Both the position numbers and the translations under genes were made by a program. Under the pieces are notes generated by a model, which worked only from the letters and a program-made list of their open reading frames with translations, ran no database searches and was not told the origin of the DNA. DNA of 64,000 nt from Loxodes magnus (Eukaryota; Ciliophora; Karyorelictea; Loxodida; Loxodidae): assembly GCA_946699065.1 (NCBI GenBank), contig CAMPDV010001038.1:62001-126000 (forward strand), read 5' to 3'. Shown here in pieces: positions 1 to 14,310 of the stretch. Position 1 is the stretch's first letter. The number at the start of each line of letters is the position of its first letter.

Positions 1-36
1 CACCCTTATTTTCTTACTTTTCTTATTCACTTTTCT
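1..36 (+). repeat. Partial monomer at left edge
   Basis: The window opens inside a monomer at CACCCTTATTTTC, the ending typical of the 86-bp TTACTGATC type, and passes directly into the next copy. There is no flanking unique sequence. Confidence 0.9.
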
Positions 37-2810
37 TAGAAATCTTATTTAACTTCTACTATTTGATACTTTCAATTACTAAACTGATCTTCACACTCTT
101 TTTCTTACTTTTCTTATTCACTTTTCTTAGAAATCTTATTTAACTTCTACTATTATACTTTCAATTACTAAACTGATCTTGACACTCTTTTTCTTACTTT
201 TCTTATTCACTTTTCTTAGAACTCTTATTTAACTTCTAGTATTTTTTAATTCTTGATCTTCACACTCTTTTTATTATTTTTCTTATTCACTTTTCTTAGA
301 AATCTTATTTAACTTCTACTATTATACTTTCAATTACTAAACTTCAAACTCTTTTTCTTTATTTTCTTATTCACTTTTCTTAGAAATTTATTTAACTTCT
401 ACTATATGATACTTTCAATTACTGATCTTCACCCTCATTTTCTTACTTCTCTTATTCACTTTTCTTAGAAATCTTATTAAACTTCTACTATTTGATACTT
501 TCAATTACTGATCTTCACCCTCATTTTCTTACTTTTCTTATTCACTTTTCTTAGAACTCTTATTTAACTTCTAGTATTATACTTTCAATTACTAAACTGA
601 TCTTGACACTCTTTTTCTTACTTTTCTTATTCACTTTTCTTATTAATCTTATTTAAATTTTACTATTATACTTTCAATTACTAAACTTCAATCTCTTTTT
701 CTTTATTTTCTTATTCACTTTTCTTAGAAATCTTATTTAACTTCTACTATTTGATACTTTCAATTACTAAACTTCAAACTCTTTTTCTTTATTTTCTTAT
801 TCACTTTTCTTAGAAATCTTATTTAACTTCTACTATTTGATACTTTCAATTACTGATCTTCACCCTCATTTTCTTACTTTTCTTATTCACTTTTCTTAGA
901 ACTCTTATTTAACTTCTACTATTTTTTAATTCTTGATCTTCACACTCTTTTTATTATTTTTCTTATTCACTTTTCTTAGAAATCTTATTTAACTTCTACT
1001 ATTTGATACTTCAATTACTAAACTGATCTTCACACTCTTTTTCTTAATTTTCTTATTCACTTTTCTTAGAAATCTTATTTAACTTCTACTATTATACTTT
1101 CAATTACTAAACTGCCCTTGACACTCTTTTTCTTACTTTTCTTATTCACTTTTCTTAGAACTCTTATTTAACTTCTAGTATTTTTTAATTCTTGATCTTC
1201 ACACTCTTTTTATTACTTTTCTTATTCACTTTTTTTAGAAATCTTATTTAACTTAAACTATTTGATACTTTCAATTACTAAACTGATCTTGACACTCTTT
1301 TTCTTACTTTTCTTATTCACTCTTATTAGAAATCTTATTTAACTTCTACTATTTGATACTTTCAATTACTGATCTTCACCCTTATTTTCTTACTTTTCTT
1401 ATTCACTTTTCTTAGAAATCTTATTTAACTTCTACTATTTGATACTTTCAATTACTAAACTTCAAACTCATTTTCTTAATTTTCTTATTCACTTTTCTTA
1501 GAAATCTTATGTTACCTAGTATTTGATACTTTCAAATACTAAACTGATCTTCACACTCTTTTTCTTACTTTCGTATTCACTTTTCTTAGAAATCTTATTT
1601 AACTTCTACTATTTGATACTTTCAATTACTAAACTGATCTTCACCCTGATTTTCTTACTTTTCTTATTCACTCTTCTTAGAAATCTTATTTAACTTCTAC
1701 TATTTGATACTTTCAATTACTGATCTTCACCCTCATTTTCTTACTTCTCTTATTCACTTTTCTTAGAAATCTTATTTAACTTCTAGTGTGTTTGATACAT
1801 TCTATTACTGATCTCCACACTCTTTTTCTTACTTTTCTTATTCACTTTTCTTAGAAATCTTATTTAACTTCTACTATTTGATACTTTCAATTACTAAACT
1901 GATCTTCACCCTCATTTTCTTACTTTTCTTATTCACTCTTCTTAGAAATCTTATTTAACTTCTACTATTTGATACTTTCAATTACTGATCTTCACCCTTA
2001 TTTTCTTACTTTTCTTATTCACTTTTCTTAGAAATCTTATTTAACTTCTACTATTTGATACTTTCAATTACTAAACTGATCTTCACCCTCATTTTATTAC
2101 TTTTCTTATTCACTCTTCTTAGAAATCTTATTTAACTTCTACTATTTGATACTTTCAAATAATAAACTGATCTTAAACCTCATTTTATTACTTTTCTTAT
2201 TCACTTTTTTTAGAAATCTTATTTAACTTCTACTATTTGATACTTTCAATTACTAAACTGATCTTCACACTCTTTTTCTTACTTTTCTTATTCACTTTTC
2301 TTAGAAATCTTATTTAACTTCTACTATTATACTTTCAATTACTAAACTGATCTTGACACTCTTTTTCTTACTTTTCTTATTCACTTTTCTTAGAACTCTT
2401 ATTTAACTTCTAGTATTTTTTAATTCTTGATCTTCACACTCTTTTTATTATTTTTCTTATTCACTTTTCTTAGAAATCTTATTTAACTTCTACTATTATA
2501 CTTTCAATTACTAAACTTCAAACTCTTTTTCTTTATTTTCTTATTCACTTTTCTTAGAAATTTATTTAACTTCTACTATATGATACTTTCAATTACTGAT
2601 CTTCACCCTCATTTTCTTACTTCTCTTATTCACTTTTCTTAGAAATCTTATTAAACTTCTACTATTTGATACTTTCAATTACTGATCTTCACCCTCATTT
2701 TCTTACTTTTCTTATTCACTCTTCTTAGAAATCTTATTTAACTTCTACTATTTGATACTTTCAATTACTGATCTTCACCCTTATTTTCTTACTTTTCTTA
2801 TTCACTTTTC

Positions 2811-5800
2811 TTAGAAATCTTATTTAACTTCTACTATTTGATACTTTCAATTACTAAACTGATCTTCACACTCTTTTTCTTAATTTTCTTATTCACTTTT
2901 CTTAGAAATCTTATTTAACTTCTACTATTTGATACTTTCAATTACTAAACTGATCTTCACCCTCATTTTCTTACTTTTCTTATTCACTCTTCTTAGAAAT
3001 CTTATTTAACTTCTACTATTTGATACTTTCAATTACTGATCTTAAACCTCATTTTATTACTTTTCTTATTCACTTTTCTTAGAAATTTTATTTAACTTCT
3101 ACTATTATACTTTCAATTACTAAACTGCCCTTGACACTCTTTTTCTTACTTTTCTTATTCACTTTTCTTAGAACTCTTATTTAACTTCTAGTATTTTTTA
3201 ATTCTTGATCTTCACACTCTTTTTATTACTTTTCTTATTCACTTTTTTTAGAAATCTTATTTAACTTAAACTATTTGATACTTTCAATTACTAAACTGAT
3301 CTTGACACTCTTTTTCTTACTTTTCTTATTCACTCTTATTAGAAATCTTATTTAACTTCTACTATTTGATACTTTCAATTACTAAACTGATCTTGACACT
3401 CTTTTTCTTACTTTTCTTATTCACTCTTATTAGAAATCTTATTTAACTTCTACTATTTGATACTTTCAATTACTAAACTTCAAACTCATTTTCTTACTTT
3501 TCTTATTCACTCTTCTTAGAAATCTTATGTTACCTAGTATTTGATACTTTCAAATACTAAACTGATCTTCACACTCTTTTTCTTACTTTCGTATTCACTT
3601 TTCTTAGAAATCTTATTTAACTTCTACTATTTGATACTTTCAATTACTAAACTGATCTTCACCCTGATTTTCTTACTTTTCTTATTCACTCTTCTTAGAA
3701 ATCTTATTTAACTTCTACTATTTGATACTTTCAATTACTGATCTTCACCCTCATTTTCTTACTTCTCTTATTCACTTTTCTTAGAAATCTTATTTAACTT
3801 CTAGTGTGTTTGATACATTCTATTACTGATCTCCACACTCTTTTTCTTACTTTTCTTATTCACTTTTCTTAGAAATCTTATTTAACTTCTACTATTTGAT
3901 ACTTTCAATTACTAAACTGATCTTCACACTCTTTTTCTTACTTTCGTATTCACTTTTCTTAGAAATCTTATTTAACTTCTACTATTTGATACTTTCAATT
4001 ACTAAACTGATCTTCACCCTGATTTTCTTACTTTTCTTATTCACTCTTCTTAGAAATCTTATTTAACTTCTACTATTTGATACTTTCAATTACTAAACTG
4101 ATCTTCACCCTCATTTTATTACTTTTCTTATTCACTCTTCTTAGAAATCTTATTTAACTTCTACTATTTGATACTTTCAAATAATAAACTGATCTTAAAC
4201 CTCATTTTATTACTTTTCTTATTCACTTTTTTTAGAAATCTTATTTAACTTCTACTATTTGATACTTTCAATTACTAAACTGATCTTCACACTCTTTTTC
4301 TTACTTTTCTTATTCACTTTTCTTAGAAATCTTATTTAACTTCTACTATTTGATACTTTCAATTACTAAACTGATCTTCACCCTGATTTTCTTACTTTTC
4401 TTATTCACTCTTCTTAGAAATCTTATTTAACTTCTACTATTTGATACTTTCAATTACTGATCTTCACCCTCATTTTCTTACTTCTCTTATTCACTTTTCT
4501 TAGAAATCTTATTTAACTTCTAGTGTGTTTGATACATTCTATTACTGATCTCCACACTCTTTTTCTTACTTTTCTTATTCACTTTTCTTAGAAATCTTAT
4601 TTAACTTCTACTATTTGATACTTTCAATTACTAAACTGATCTTCACCCTCATTTTCTTACTTTTCTTATTCACTCTTCTTAGAAATCTTATTTAACTTCT
4701 ACTATTTGATACTTTCAATTACTGATCTTCACCCTTATTTTCTTACTTTTCTTATTCACTTTTCTTAGAAATCTTATTTAACTTCTACTATTTGATACTT
4801 TCAATTACTGATCTTCACCCTCATTTTCTTAATTACTTATTCACTTTTCTTAGAAATCTTATTTAACTTCTAGTGTGTTTGATACATTCTATTACTGATC
4901 TCCACACTCTTTTTCTTACTTTTCTTATTCACTTTTCTTAGAAATCTTATTTAACTTCTACTATTTGATACTTTCAATTACTAAACTGATCTTCACCCTT
5001 ATTTTCTTACTTTTCTTATTCACTTTTCTTAGAAATCTTATTTAACTTCTACTATTTGATACTTTCAATTACTAAACTGATCTTCACCCTCATTTTATTA
5101 CTTTTCTTATTCACTCTTCTTAGAAATCTTATTTAACTTCTACTATTTGATACTTTCAATTACTGATCTTAAACCTCATTTTATTACTTTTCTTATTCAC
5201 TTTTTTTAGAAATCTTATTTAACTTCTACTATTTGATACTTTCAATTACTAAACTGATCTTCACACTCTTTTTCTTAATTTTCTTATTCACTTTTCTTAG
5301 AAATCTTATTTAACTTCTACTATTTGATACTTTCAATTACTAAACTGATCTTCACCCTCATTTTCTTACTTTTCTTATTCACTCTTCTTAGAAATCTTAT
5401 TTAACTTCTACTATTTGATACTTTCAATTACTGATCTTAAACCTCATTTTATTACTTTTCTTATTCACTTTTCTTAGAAATTTTATTTAACTTCTACTAT
5501 TATACTTTCAATTACTAAACTGCCCTTGACACTCTTTTTCTTACTTTTCTTATTCACTTTTCTTAGAACTCTTATTTAACTTCTAGTATTTTTTAATTCT
5601 TGATCTTCACACTCTTTTTATTACTTTTCTTATTCACTTTTTTTAGAAATCTTATTTAACTTAAACTATTTGATACTTTCAATTACTAAACTGATCTTGA
5701 CACTCTTTTTCTTACTTTTCTTATTCACTCTTATTAGAAATCTTATTTAACTTCTACTATTTGATACTTTCAATTACTAAACTGATCTTGACACTCTTTT

Positions 5801-7554
5801 TCTTACTTTTCTTATTCACTCTTATTAGAAATCTTATTTAACTTCTACTATTTGATACTTTCAATTACTAAACTTCAAACTCATTTTCTTACTTTTCTTA
5901 TTCACTCTTCTTAGAAATCTTATGTTACCTAGTATTTGATACTTTCAAATACTAAACTGATCTTCACACTCTTTTTCTTACTTTCGTATTCACTTTTCTT
6001 AGAAATCTTATTTAACTTCTACTATTTGATACTTTCAATTACTAAACTGATCTTCACCCTGATTTTCTTACTTTTCTTATTCACTCTTCTTAGAAATCTT
6101 ATTTAACTTCTACTATTTGATACTTTCAATTACTGATCTTCACCCTCATTTTCTTACTTCTCTTATTCACTTTTCTTAGAAATCTTATTTAACTTCTAGT
6201 GTGTTTGATACATTCTATTACTGATCTCCACACTCTTTTTCTTACTTTTCTTATTCACTTTTCTTAGAAATCTTATTTAACTTCTACTATTTGATACTTT
6301 CAATTACTAAACTGATCTTCACACTCTTTTTCTTACTTTCGTATTCACTTTTCTTAGAAATCTTATTTAACTTCTACTATTTGATACTTTCAATTACTAA
6401 ACTGATCTTCACCCTGATTTTCTTACTTTTCTTATTCACTCTTCTTAGAAATCTTATTTAACTTCTACTATTTGATACTTTCAATTACTAAACTGATCTT
6501 CACCCTCATTTTATTACTTTTCTTATTCACTCTTCTTAGAAATCTTATTTAACTTCTACTATTTGATACTTTCAAATAATAAACTGATCTTAAACCTCAT
6601 TTTATTACTTTTCTTATTCACTTTTTTTAGAAATCTTATTTAACTTCTACTATTTGATACTTTCAATTACTAAACTGATCTTCACACTCTTTTTCTTACT
6701 TTTCTTATTCACTTTTCTTAGAAATCTTATTTAACTTCTACTATTTGATACTTTCAATTACTAAACTGATCTTCACCCTGATTTTCTTACTTTTCTTATT
6801 CACTCTTCTTAGAAATCTTATTTAACTTCTACTATTTGATACTTTCAATTACTGATCTTCACCCTCATTTTCTTACTTCTCTTATTCACTTTTCTTAGAA
6901 ATCTTATTTAACTTCTAGTGTGTTTGATACATTCTATTACTGATCTCCACACTCTTTTTCTTACTTTTCTTATTCACTTTTCTTAGAAATCTTATTTAAC
7001 TTCTACTATTTGATACTTTCAATTACTAAACTGATCTTCACCCTCATTTTCTTACTTTTCTTATTCACTCTTCTTAGAAATCTTATTTAACTTCTACTAT
7101 TTGATACTTTCAATTACTGATCTTCACCCTTATTTTCTTACTTTTCTTATTCACTTTTCTTAGAAATCTTATTTAACTTCTACTATTTGATACTTTCAAT
7201 TACTGATCTTCACCCTCATTTTCTTAATTACTTATTCACTTTTCTTAGAAATCTTATTTAACTTCTAGTGTGTTTGATACATTCTATTACTGATCTCCAC
7301 ACTCTTTTTCTTACTTTTCTTATTCACTTTTCTTAGAAATCTTATTTAACTTCTACTATTTGATACTTTCAATTACTAAACTGATCTTCACCCTTATTTT
7401 CTTACTTTTCTTATTCACTTTTCTTAGAAATCTTATTTAACTTCTACTATTTGATACTTTCAATTACTAAACTGATCTTCACCCTCATTTTATTACTTTT
7501 CTTATTCACTCTTCTTAGAAATCTTATTTAACTTCTACTATTTGATACTTTCAA
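2811..7554 (+). repeat. Tandem segmental duplication, period 2395 bp
   Basis: Positions 2811-5159 match 5206-7554 at a constant offset of 2395 bp. I compared marker variants through the block by eye and they agree in order and phase: TGCCCTTGAC, GTTACCTAG, TTCGTATTC, CACCCTGATT, TAGTGTG and CTTAATTACTTATTC. The copies are adjacent, so this is a two-copy tandem duplication of about 27 monomers. The breakpoints lie inside monomers: the last mismatch on the left is 2810/5205, and the first on the right is 5160/7555. Confidence 0.9.
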
Positions 7555-8513
7555 ATAATAAACTGATCTTAAACCTCATTTTATTACTTTTCTTATTCAC
7601 TTTTTTTAGAAATCTTATTTAACTTCTACTATTTGATACTTTCAATTACTAAACTGATCTTCACACTCTTTTTCTTACTTTTCTTATTCACTTTTCTTAG
7701 AAATCTTATTTAACTTCTACTATTATACTTTCAATTACTAAACTGATCTTGACACTCTTTTTCTTACTTTTCTTATTCACTTTTCTTAGAACTCTTATTT
7801 AACTTCTAGTATTTTTTAATTCTTGATCTTCACACTCTTTTTATTATTTTTCTTATTCACTTTTCTTAGAAATCTTATTTAACTTCTACTATTATACTTT
7901 CAATTACTAAACTTCAAACTCTTTTTCTTTATTTTCTTATTCACTTTTCTTAGAAATTTATTTAACTTCTACTATATGATACTTTCAATTACTGATCTTC
8001 ACCCTCATTTTCTTACTTCTCTTATTCACTTTTCTTAGAAATCTTATTAAACTTCTACTATTTGATACTTTCAATTACTGATCTTCACCCTCATTTTCTT
8101 ACTTTTCTTATTCACTTTTCTTAGAACTCTTATTTAACTTCTAGTATTTTTTAATTCTTGATCTTCACACTCTTTTTATTATTTTTCTTATTCACTTTTC
8201 TTAGAAATCTTATTTAACTTCTACTATTATACTTTCAATTACTAAACTTCAAACTCTTTTTCTTTATTTTCTTATTCACTTTTCTTAGAAATTTATTTAA
8301 CTTCTACTATATGATACTTTCAATTACTGATCTTCACCCTCATTTTCTTACTTCTCTTATTCACTTTTCTTAGAAATCTTATTAAACTTCTACTATTTGA
8401 TACTTTCAATTACTGATCTTCACCCTCATTTTCTTACTTTTCTTATTCACTCTTCTTAGAAATCTTATTTAACTTCTACTATTTGATACTTTCAATTACT
8501 GATCTTCACCCTT

Positions 8514-11500
8514 ATTTTCTTACTTTTCTTATTCACTTTTCTTAGAAATCTTATTTAACTTCTACTATTTGATACTTTCAATTACTAAACTGATCTTCAC
8601 ACTCTTTTTCTTAATTTTCTTATTCACTTTTCTTAGAAATCTTATTTAACTTCTACTATTTGATACTTTCAATTACTAAACTGATCTTCACCCTCATTTT
8701 CTTACTTTTCTTATTCACTCTTCTTAGAAATCTTATTTAACTTCTACTATTTGATACTTTCAATTACTGATCTTAAACCTCATTTTATTACTTTTCTTAT
8801 TCACTTTTCTTAGAAATTTTATTTAACTTCTACTATTATACTTTCAATTACTAAACTGCCCTTGACACTCTTTTTCTTACTTTTCTTATTCACTTTTCTT
8901 AGAACTCTTATTTAACTTCTAGTATTTTTTAATTCTTGATCTTCACACTCTTTTTATTACTTTTCTTATTCACTTTTTTTAGAAATCTTATTTAACTTAA
9001 ACTATTTGATACTTTCAATTACTAAACTGATCTTGACACTCTTTTTCTTACTTTTCTTATTCACTCTTATTAGAAATCTTATTTAACTTCTACTATTTGA
9101 TACTTTCAATTACTGATCTTCACCCTTATTTTCTTACTTTTCTTATTCACTTTTCTTAGAACTCTTATTTAACTTCTACTATTTTTTAATTCTTGATCTT
9201 CACACTCTTTTTATTATTTTTCTTATTCACTTTTCTTAGAAATCTTATTTAACTTCTACTATTTGATACTTCAATTACTAAACTGATCTTCACACTCTTT
9301 TTCTTACTTTTCTTATTCACTTTTCTTAGAAATCTTATTTAACTTCTACTATTATACTTTCAATTACTAAACTGATCTTGACACTCTTTTTCTTACTTTT
9401 CTTATTCACTTTTCTTAGAACTCTTATTTAACTTCTAGTATTTTTTAATTCTTGATCTTCACACTCTTTTTATTATTTTTCTTATTCACTTTTCTTAGAA
9501 ATCTTATTTAACTTCTACTATTATACTTTCAATTACTAAACTTCAAACTCTTTTTCTTTATTTTCTTATTCACTTTTCTTAGAAATTTATTTAACTTCTA
9601 CTATATGATACTTTCAATTACTGATCTTCACCCTCATTTTCTTACTTCTCTTATTCACTTTTCTTAGAAATCTTATTAAACTTCTACTATTTGATACTTT
9701 CAATTACTGATCTTCACCCTCATTTTCTTACTTTTCTTATTCACTTTTCTTAGAACTCTTATTTAACTTCTACTATTTTTTAATTCTTGATCTTCACACT
9801 CTTTTTATTATTTTTCTTATTCACTTTTCTTAGAAATCTTATGTTACCTAGTATTTGATACTTTCAATTACTAAACTGATCTTCATCCTCATTTTCTTAC
9901 TTTTCTTATTCACTTTTCTTAGAAATCTTATTTAACTTCTACTATTTGATACTTTCAATTACTAAACTTCAAACTCATTTTCTTAATTTTCTTATTCACT
10001 TTTCTTAGAAATCTTATGTTACCTAGTATTTGATACTTTCAAATACTAAACTGATCTTCACACTCTTTTTCTTACTTTCGTATTCACTTTTCTTAGAAAT
10101 CTTATTTAACTTCTACTATTTGATACTTTCAATTACTAAACTGATCTTCACCCTGATTTTCTTACTTTTCTTATTCACTCTTCTTAGAAATCTTATTTAA
10201 CTTCTACTATTTGATACTTTCAATTACTGATCTTCACCCTCATTTTCTTACTTCTCTTATTCACTTTTCTTAGAAATCTTATTTAACTTCTAGTGTGTTT
10301 GATACATTCTATTACTGATCTCCACACTCTTTTTCTTACTTTTCTTATTCACTTTTCTTAGAAATCTTATTTAACTTCTACTATTTGATACTTTCAATTA
10401 CTAAACTGATCTTCACCCTCATTTTCTTACTTTTCTTATTCACTCTTCTTAGAAATCTTATTTAACTTCTACTATTTGATACTTTCAATTACTGATCTTC
10501 ACCCTTATTTTCTTACTTTTCTTATTCACTTTTCTTAGAAATCTTATTTAACTTCTACTATTTGATACTTTCAATTACTAAACTGATCTTCACCCTCATT
10601 TTATTACTTTTCTTATTCACTCTTCTTAGAAATCTTATTTAACTTCTACTATTTGATACTTTCAAATAATAAACTGATCTTAAACCTCATTTTTATTACT
10701 TTTCTTATTCACTTTTTTTAGAAATCTTATTTAACTTCTACTATTTGATACTTTCAATTACTAAACTGATCTTCACACTCTTTTTCTTACTTTTCTTATT
10801 CACTTTTCTTAGAAATCTTATTTAACTTCTACTATTATACTTTCAATTACTAAACTGATCTTGACACTCTTTTTCTTACTTTTCTTATTCACTTTTCTTA
10901 GAACTCTTATTTAACTTCTAGTATTTTTTAATTCTTGATCTTCACACTCTTTTTATTATTTTTCTTATTCAGTTTTCTTAGAAATCTTATTTAACTTCTA
11001 CTATTATACTTTCAATTACTAAACTTCAAACTCTTTTTCTTTATTTTCTTATTCACTTTTCTTAGAAATTTATTTAACTTCTACTATATGATACTTTCAA
11101 TTACTGATCTTCACCCTCATTTTCTTACTTCTCTTATTCACTTTTCTTAGAAATCTTATTAAACTTCTACTATTTGATACTTTCAATTACTGATCTTCAC
11201 CCTCATTTTCTTACTTTTCTTATTCACTTTTCTTAGAACTCTTATTTAACTTCTACTATTTTTTAATTCTTGATCTTCACACTCTTTTTATTATTTTTCT
11301 TATTCACTTTTCTTAGAAATCTTATGTTACCTAGTATTTGATACTTTCAATTACTAAACTGATCTTCATCCTCATTTTCTTACTTTTCTTATTCACTTTT
11401 CTTAGAAATCTTATTTAACTTCTACTATTTGATACTTTCAATTACTAAACTGATCTTCACACTCTTTTTCTTAATTTTCTTATTCACTTTTCTTAGAAAT

Positions 11501-14310
11501 CTTATTTAACTTCTACTATTTGATACTTTCAATTACTAAACTGATCTTCACCCTCATTTTCTTACTTTTCTTATTCACTCTTCTTAGAAATCTTATTTAA
11601 CTTCTACTATTTGATACTTTCAATTACTGATCTTAAACCTCATTTTATTACTTTTCTTATTCACTTTTCTTAGAAATTTTATTTAACTTCTACTATTATA
11701 CTTTCAATTACTAAACTGCCCTTGACACTCTTTTTCTTACTTTTCTTATTCACTTTTCTTAGAACTCTTATTTAACTTCTAGTATTTTTTAATTCTTGAT
11801 CTTCACACTCTTTTTATTACTTTTCTTATTCACTTTTTTTAGAAATCTTATTTAACTTAAACTATTTGATACTTTCAATTACTAAACTGATCTTGACACT
11901 CTTTTTCTTACTTTTCTTATTCACTCTTATTAGAAATCTTATTTAACTTCTACTATTTGATACTTTCAATTACTGATCTTCACCCTTATTTTCTTACTTT
12001 TCTTATTCACTTTTCTTAGAACTCTTATTTAACTTCTACTATTTTTTAATTCTTGATCTTCACACTCTTTTTATTATTTTTCTTATTCACTTTTCTTAGA
12101 AATCTTATTTAACTTCTACTATTTGATACTTCAATTACTAAACTGATCTTCACACTCTTTTTCTTACTTTTCTTATTCACTTTTCTTAGAAATCTTATTT
12201 AACTTCTACTATTATACTTTCAATTACTAAACTGATCTTGACACTCTTTTTCTTACTTTTCTTATTCACTTTTCTTAGAACTCTTATTTAACTTCTAGTA
12301 TTTTTTAATTCTTGATCTTCACACTCTTTTTATTATTTTTCTTATTCACTTTTCTTAGAAATCTTATTTAACTTCTACTATTATACTTTCAATTACTAAA
12401 CTTCAAACTCTTTTTCTTTATTTTCTTATTCACTTTTCTTAGAAATTTATTTAACTTCTACTATATGATACTTTCAATTACTGATCTTCACCCTCATTTT
12501 CTTACTTCTCTTATTCACTTTTCTTAGAAATCTTATTAAACTTCTACTATTTGATACTTTCAATTACTGATCTTCACCCTCATTTTCTTACTTTTCTTAT
12601 TCACTTTTCTTAGAACTCTTATTTAACTTCTACTATTTTTTAATTCTTGATCTTCACACTCTTTTTATTATTTTTCTTATTCACTTTTCTTAGAAATCTT
12701 ATGTTACCTAGTATTTGATACTTTCAATTACTAAACTGATCTTCATCCTCATTTTCTTACTTTTCTTATTCACTTTTCTTAGAAATCTTATTTAACTTCT
12801 ACTATTTGATACTTTCAATTACTAAACTTCAAACTCATTTTCTTAATTTTCTTATTCACTTTTCTTAGAAATCTTATGTTACCTAGTATTTGATACTTTC
12901 AAATACTAAACTGATCTTCACACTCTTTTTCTTACTTTCGTATTCACTTTTCTTAGAAATCTTATTTAACTTCTACTATTTGATACTTTCAATTACTAAA
13001 CTGATCTTCACCCTGATTTTCTTACTTTTCTTATTCACTCTTCTTAGAAATCTTATTTAACTTCTACTATTTGATACTTTCAATTACTGATCTTCACCCT
13101 CATTTTCTTACTTCTCTTATTCACTTTTCTTAGAAATCTTATTTAACTTCTAGTGTGTTTGATACATTCTATTACTGATCTCCACACTCTTTTTCTTACT
13201 TTTCTTATTCACTTTTCTTAGAAATCTTATTTAACTTCTACTATTTGATACTTTCAATTACTAAACTGATCTTCACCCTCATTTTCTTACTTTTCTTATT
13301 CACTCTTCTTAGAAATCTTATTTAACTTCTACTATTTGATACTTTCAATTACTGATCTTCACCCTTATTTTCTTACTTTTCTTATTCACTTTTCTTAGAA
13401 ATCTTATTTAACTTCTACTATTTGATACTTTCAATTACTAAACTGATCTTCACCCTCATTTTATTACTTTTCTTATTCACTCTTCTTAGAAATCTTATTT
13501 AACTTCTACTATTTGATACTTTCAAATAATAAACTGATCTTAAACCTCATTTTATTACTTTTCTTATTCACTTTTTTTAGAAATCTTATTTAACTTCTAC
13601 TATTTGATACTTTCAATTACTAAACTGATCTTCACACTCTTTTTCTTACTTTTCTTATTCACTTTTCTTAGAAATCTTATTTAACTTCTACTATTATACT
13701 TTCAATTACTAAACTGATCTTGACACTCTTTTTCTTACTTTTCTTATTCACTTTTCTTAGAACTCTTATTTAACTTCTAGTATTTTTTAATTCTTGATCT
13801 TCACACTCTTTTTATTATTTTTCTTATTCAGTTTTCTTAGAAATCTTATTTAACTTCTACTATTATACTTTCAATTACTAAACTTCAAACTCTTTTTCTT
13901 TATTTTCTTATTCACTTTTCTTAGAAATTTATTTAACTTCTACTATATGATACTTTCAATTACTGATCTTCACCCTCATTTTCTTACTTCTCTTATTCAC
14001 TTTTCTTAGAAATCTTATTAAACTTCTACTATTTGATACTTTCAATTACTGATCTTCACCCTCATTTTCTTACTTTTCTTATTCACTTTTCTTAGAACTC
14101 TTATTTAACTTCTACTATTTTTTAATTCTTGATCTTCACACTCTTTTTATTATTTTTCTTATTCACTTTTCTTAGAAATCTTATGTTACCTAGTATTTGA
14201 TACTTTCAATTACTAAACTGATCTTCATCCTCATTTTCTTACTTTTCTTATTCACTTTTCTTAGAAATCTTATTTAACTTCTACTATTTGATACTTTCAA
14301 TTACTAAACT
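8514..14310 (+). repeat. Tandem segmental duplication, period 2860 bp
   Basis: Positions 8514-11451 match 11374-14310. The offset is 2860 bp up to about 10690 and 2859 bp afterwards. The change is explained by one extra T in a T-run at about 10690 (CTCATTTTTATTAC in the first copy, CTCATTTTATTAC in the second). A private G (TTATTCAGTTTTC) at 10972 is repeated at 13831. The unit is about 33 monomers and is present just over twice. Confidence 0.9.

Noticed and set aside
2157..2166. AATAAA polyadenylation signals
   Set aside because: AATAAA occurs in CAAATAATAAACTG copies on the + strand and, as TTTATT, on the minus strand. Such hexamers are expected by chance at this A+T content, and no transcript unit is visible.
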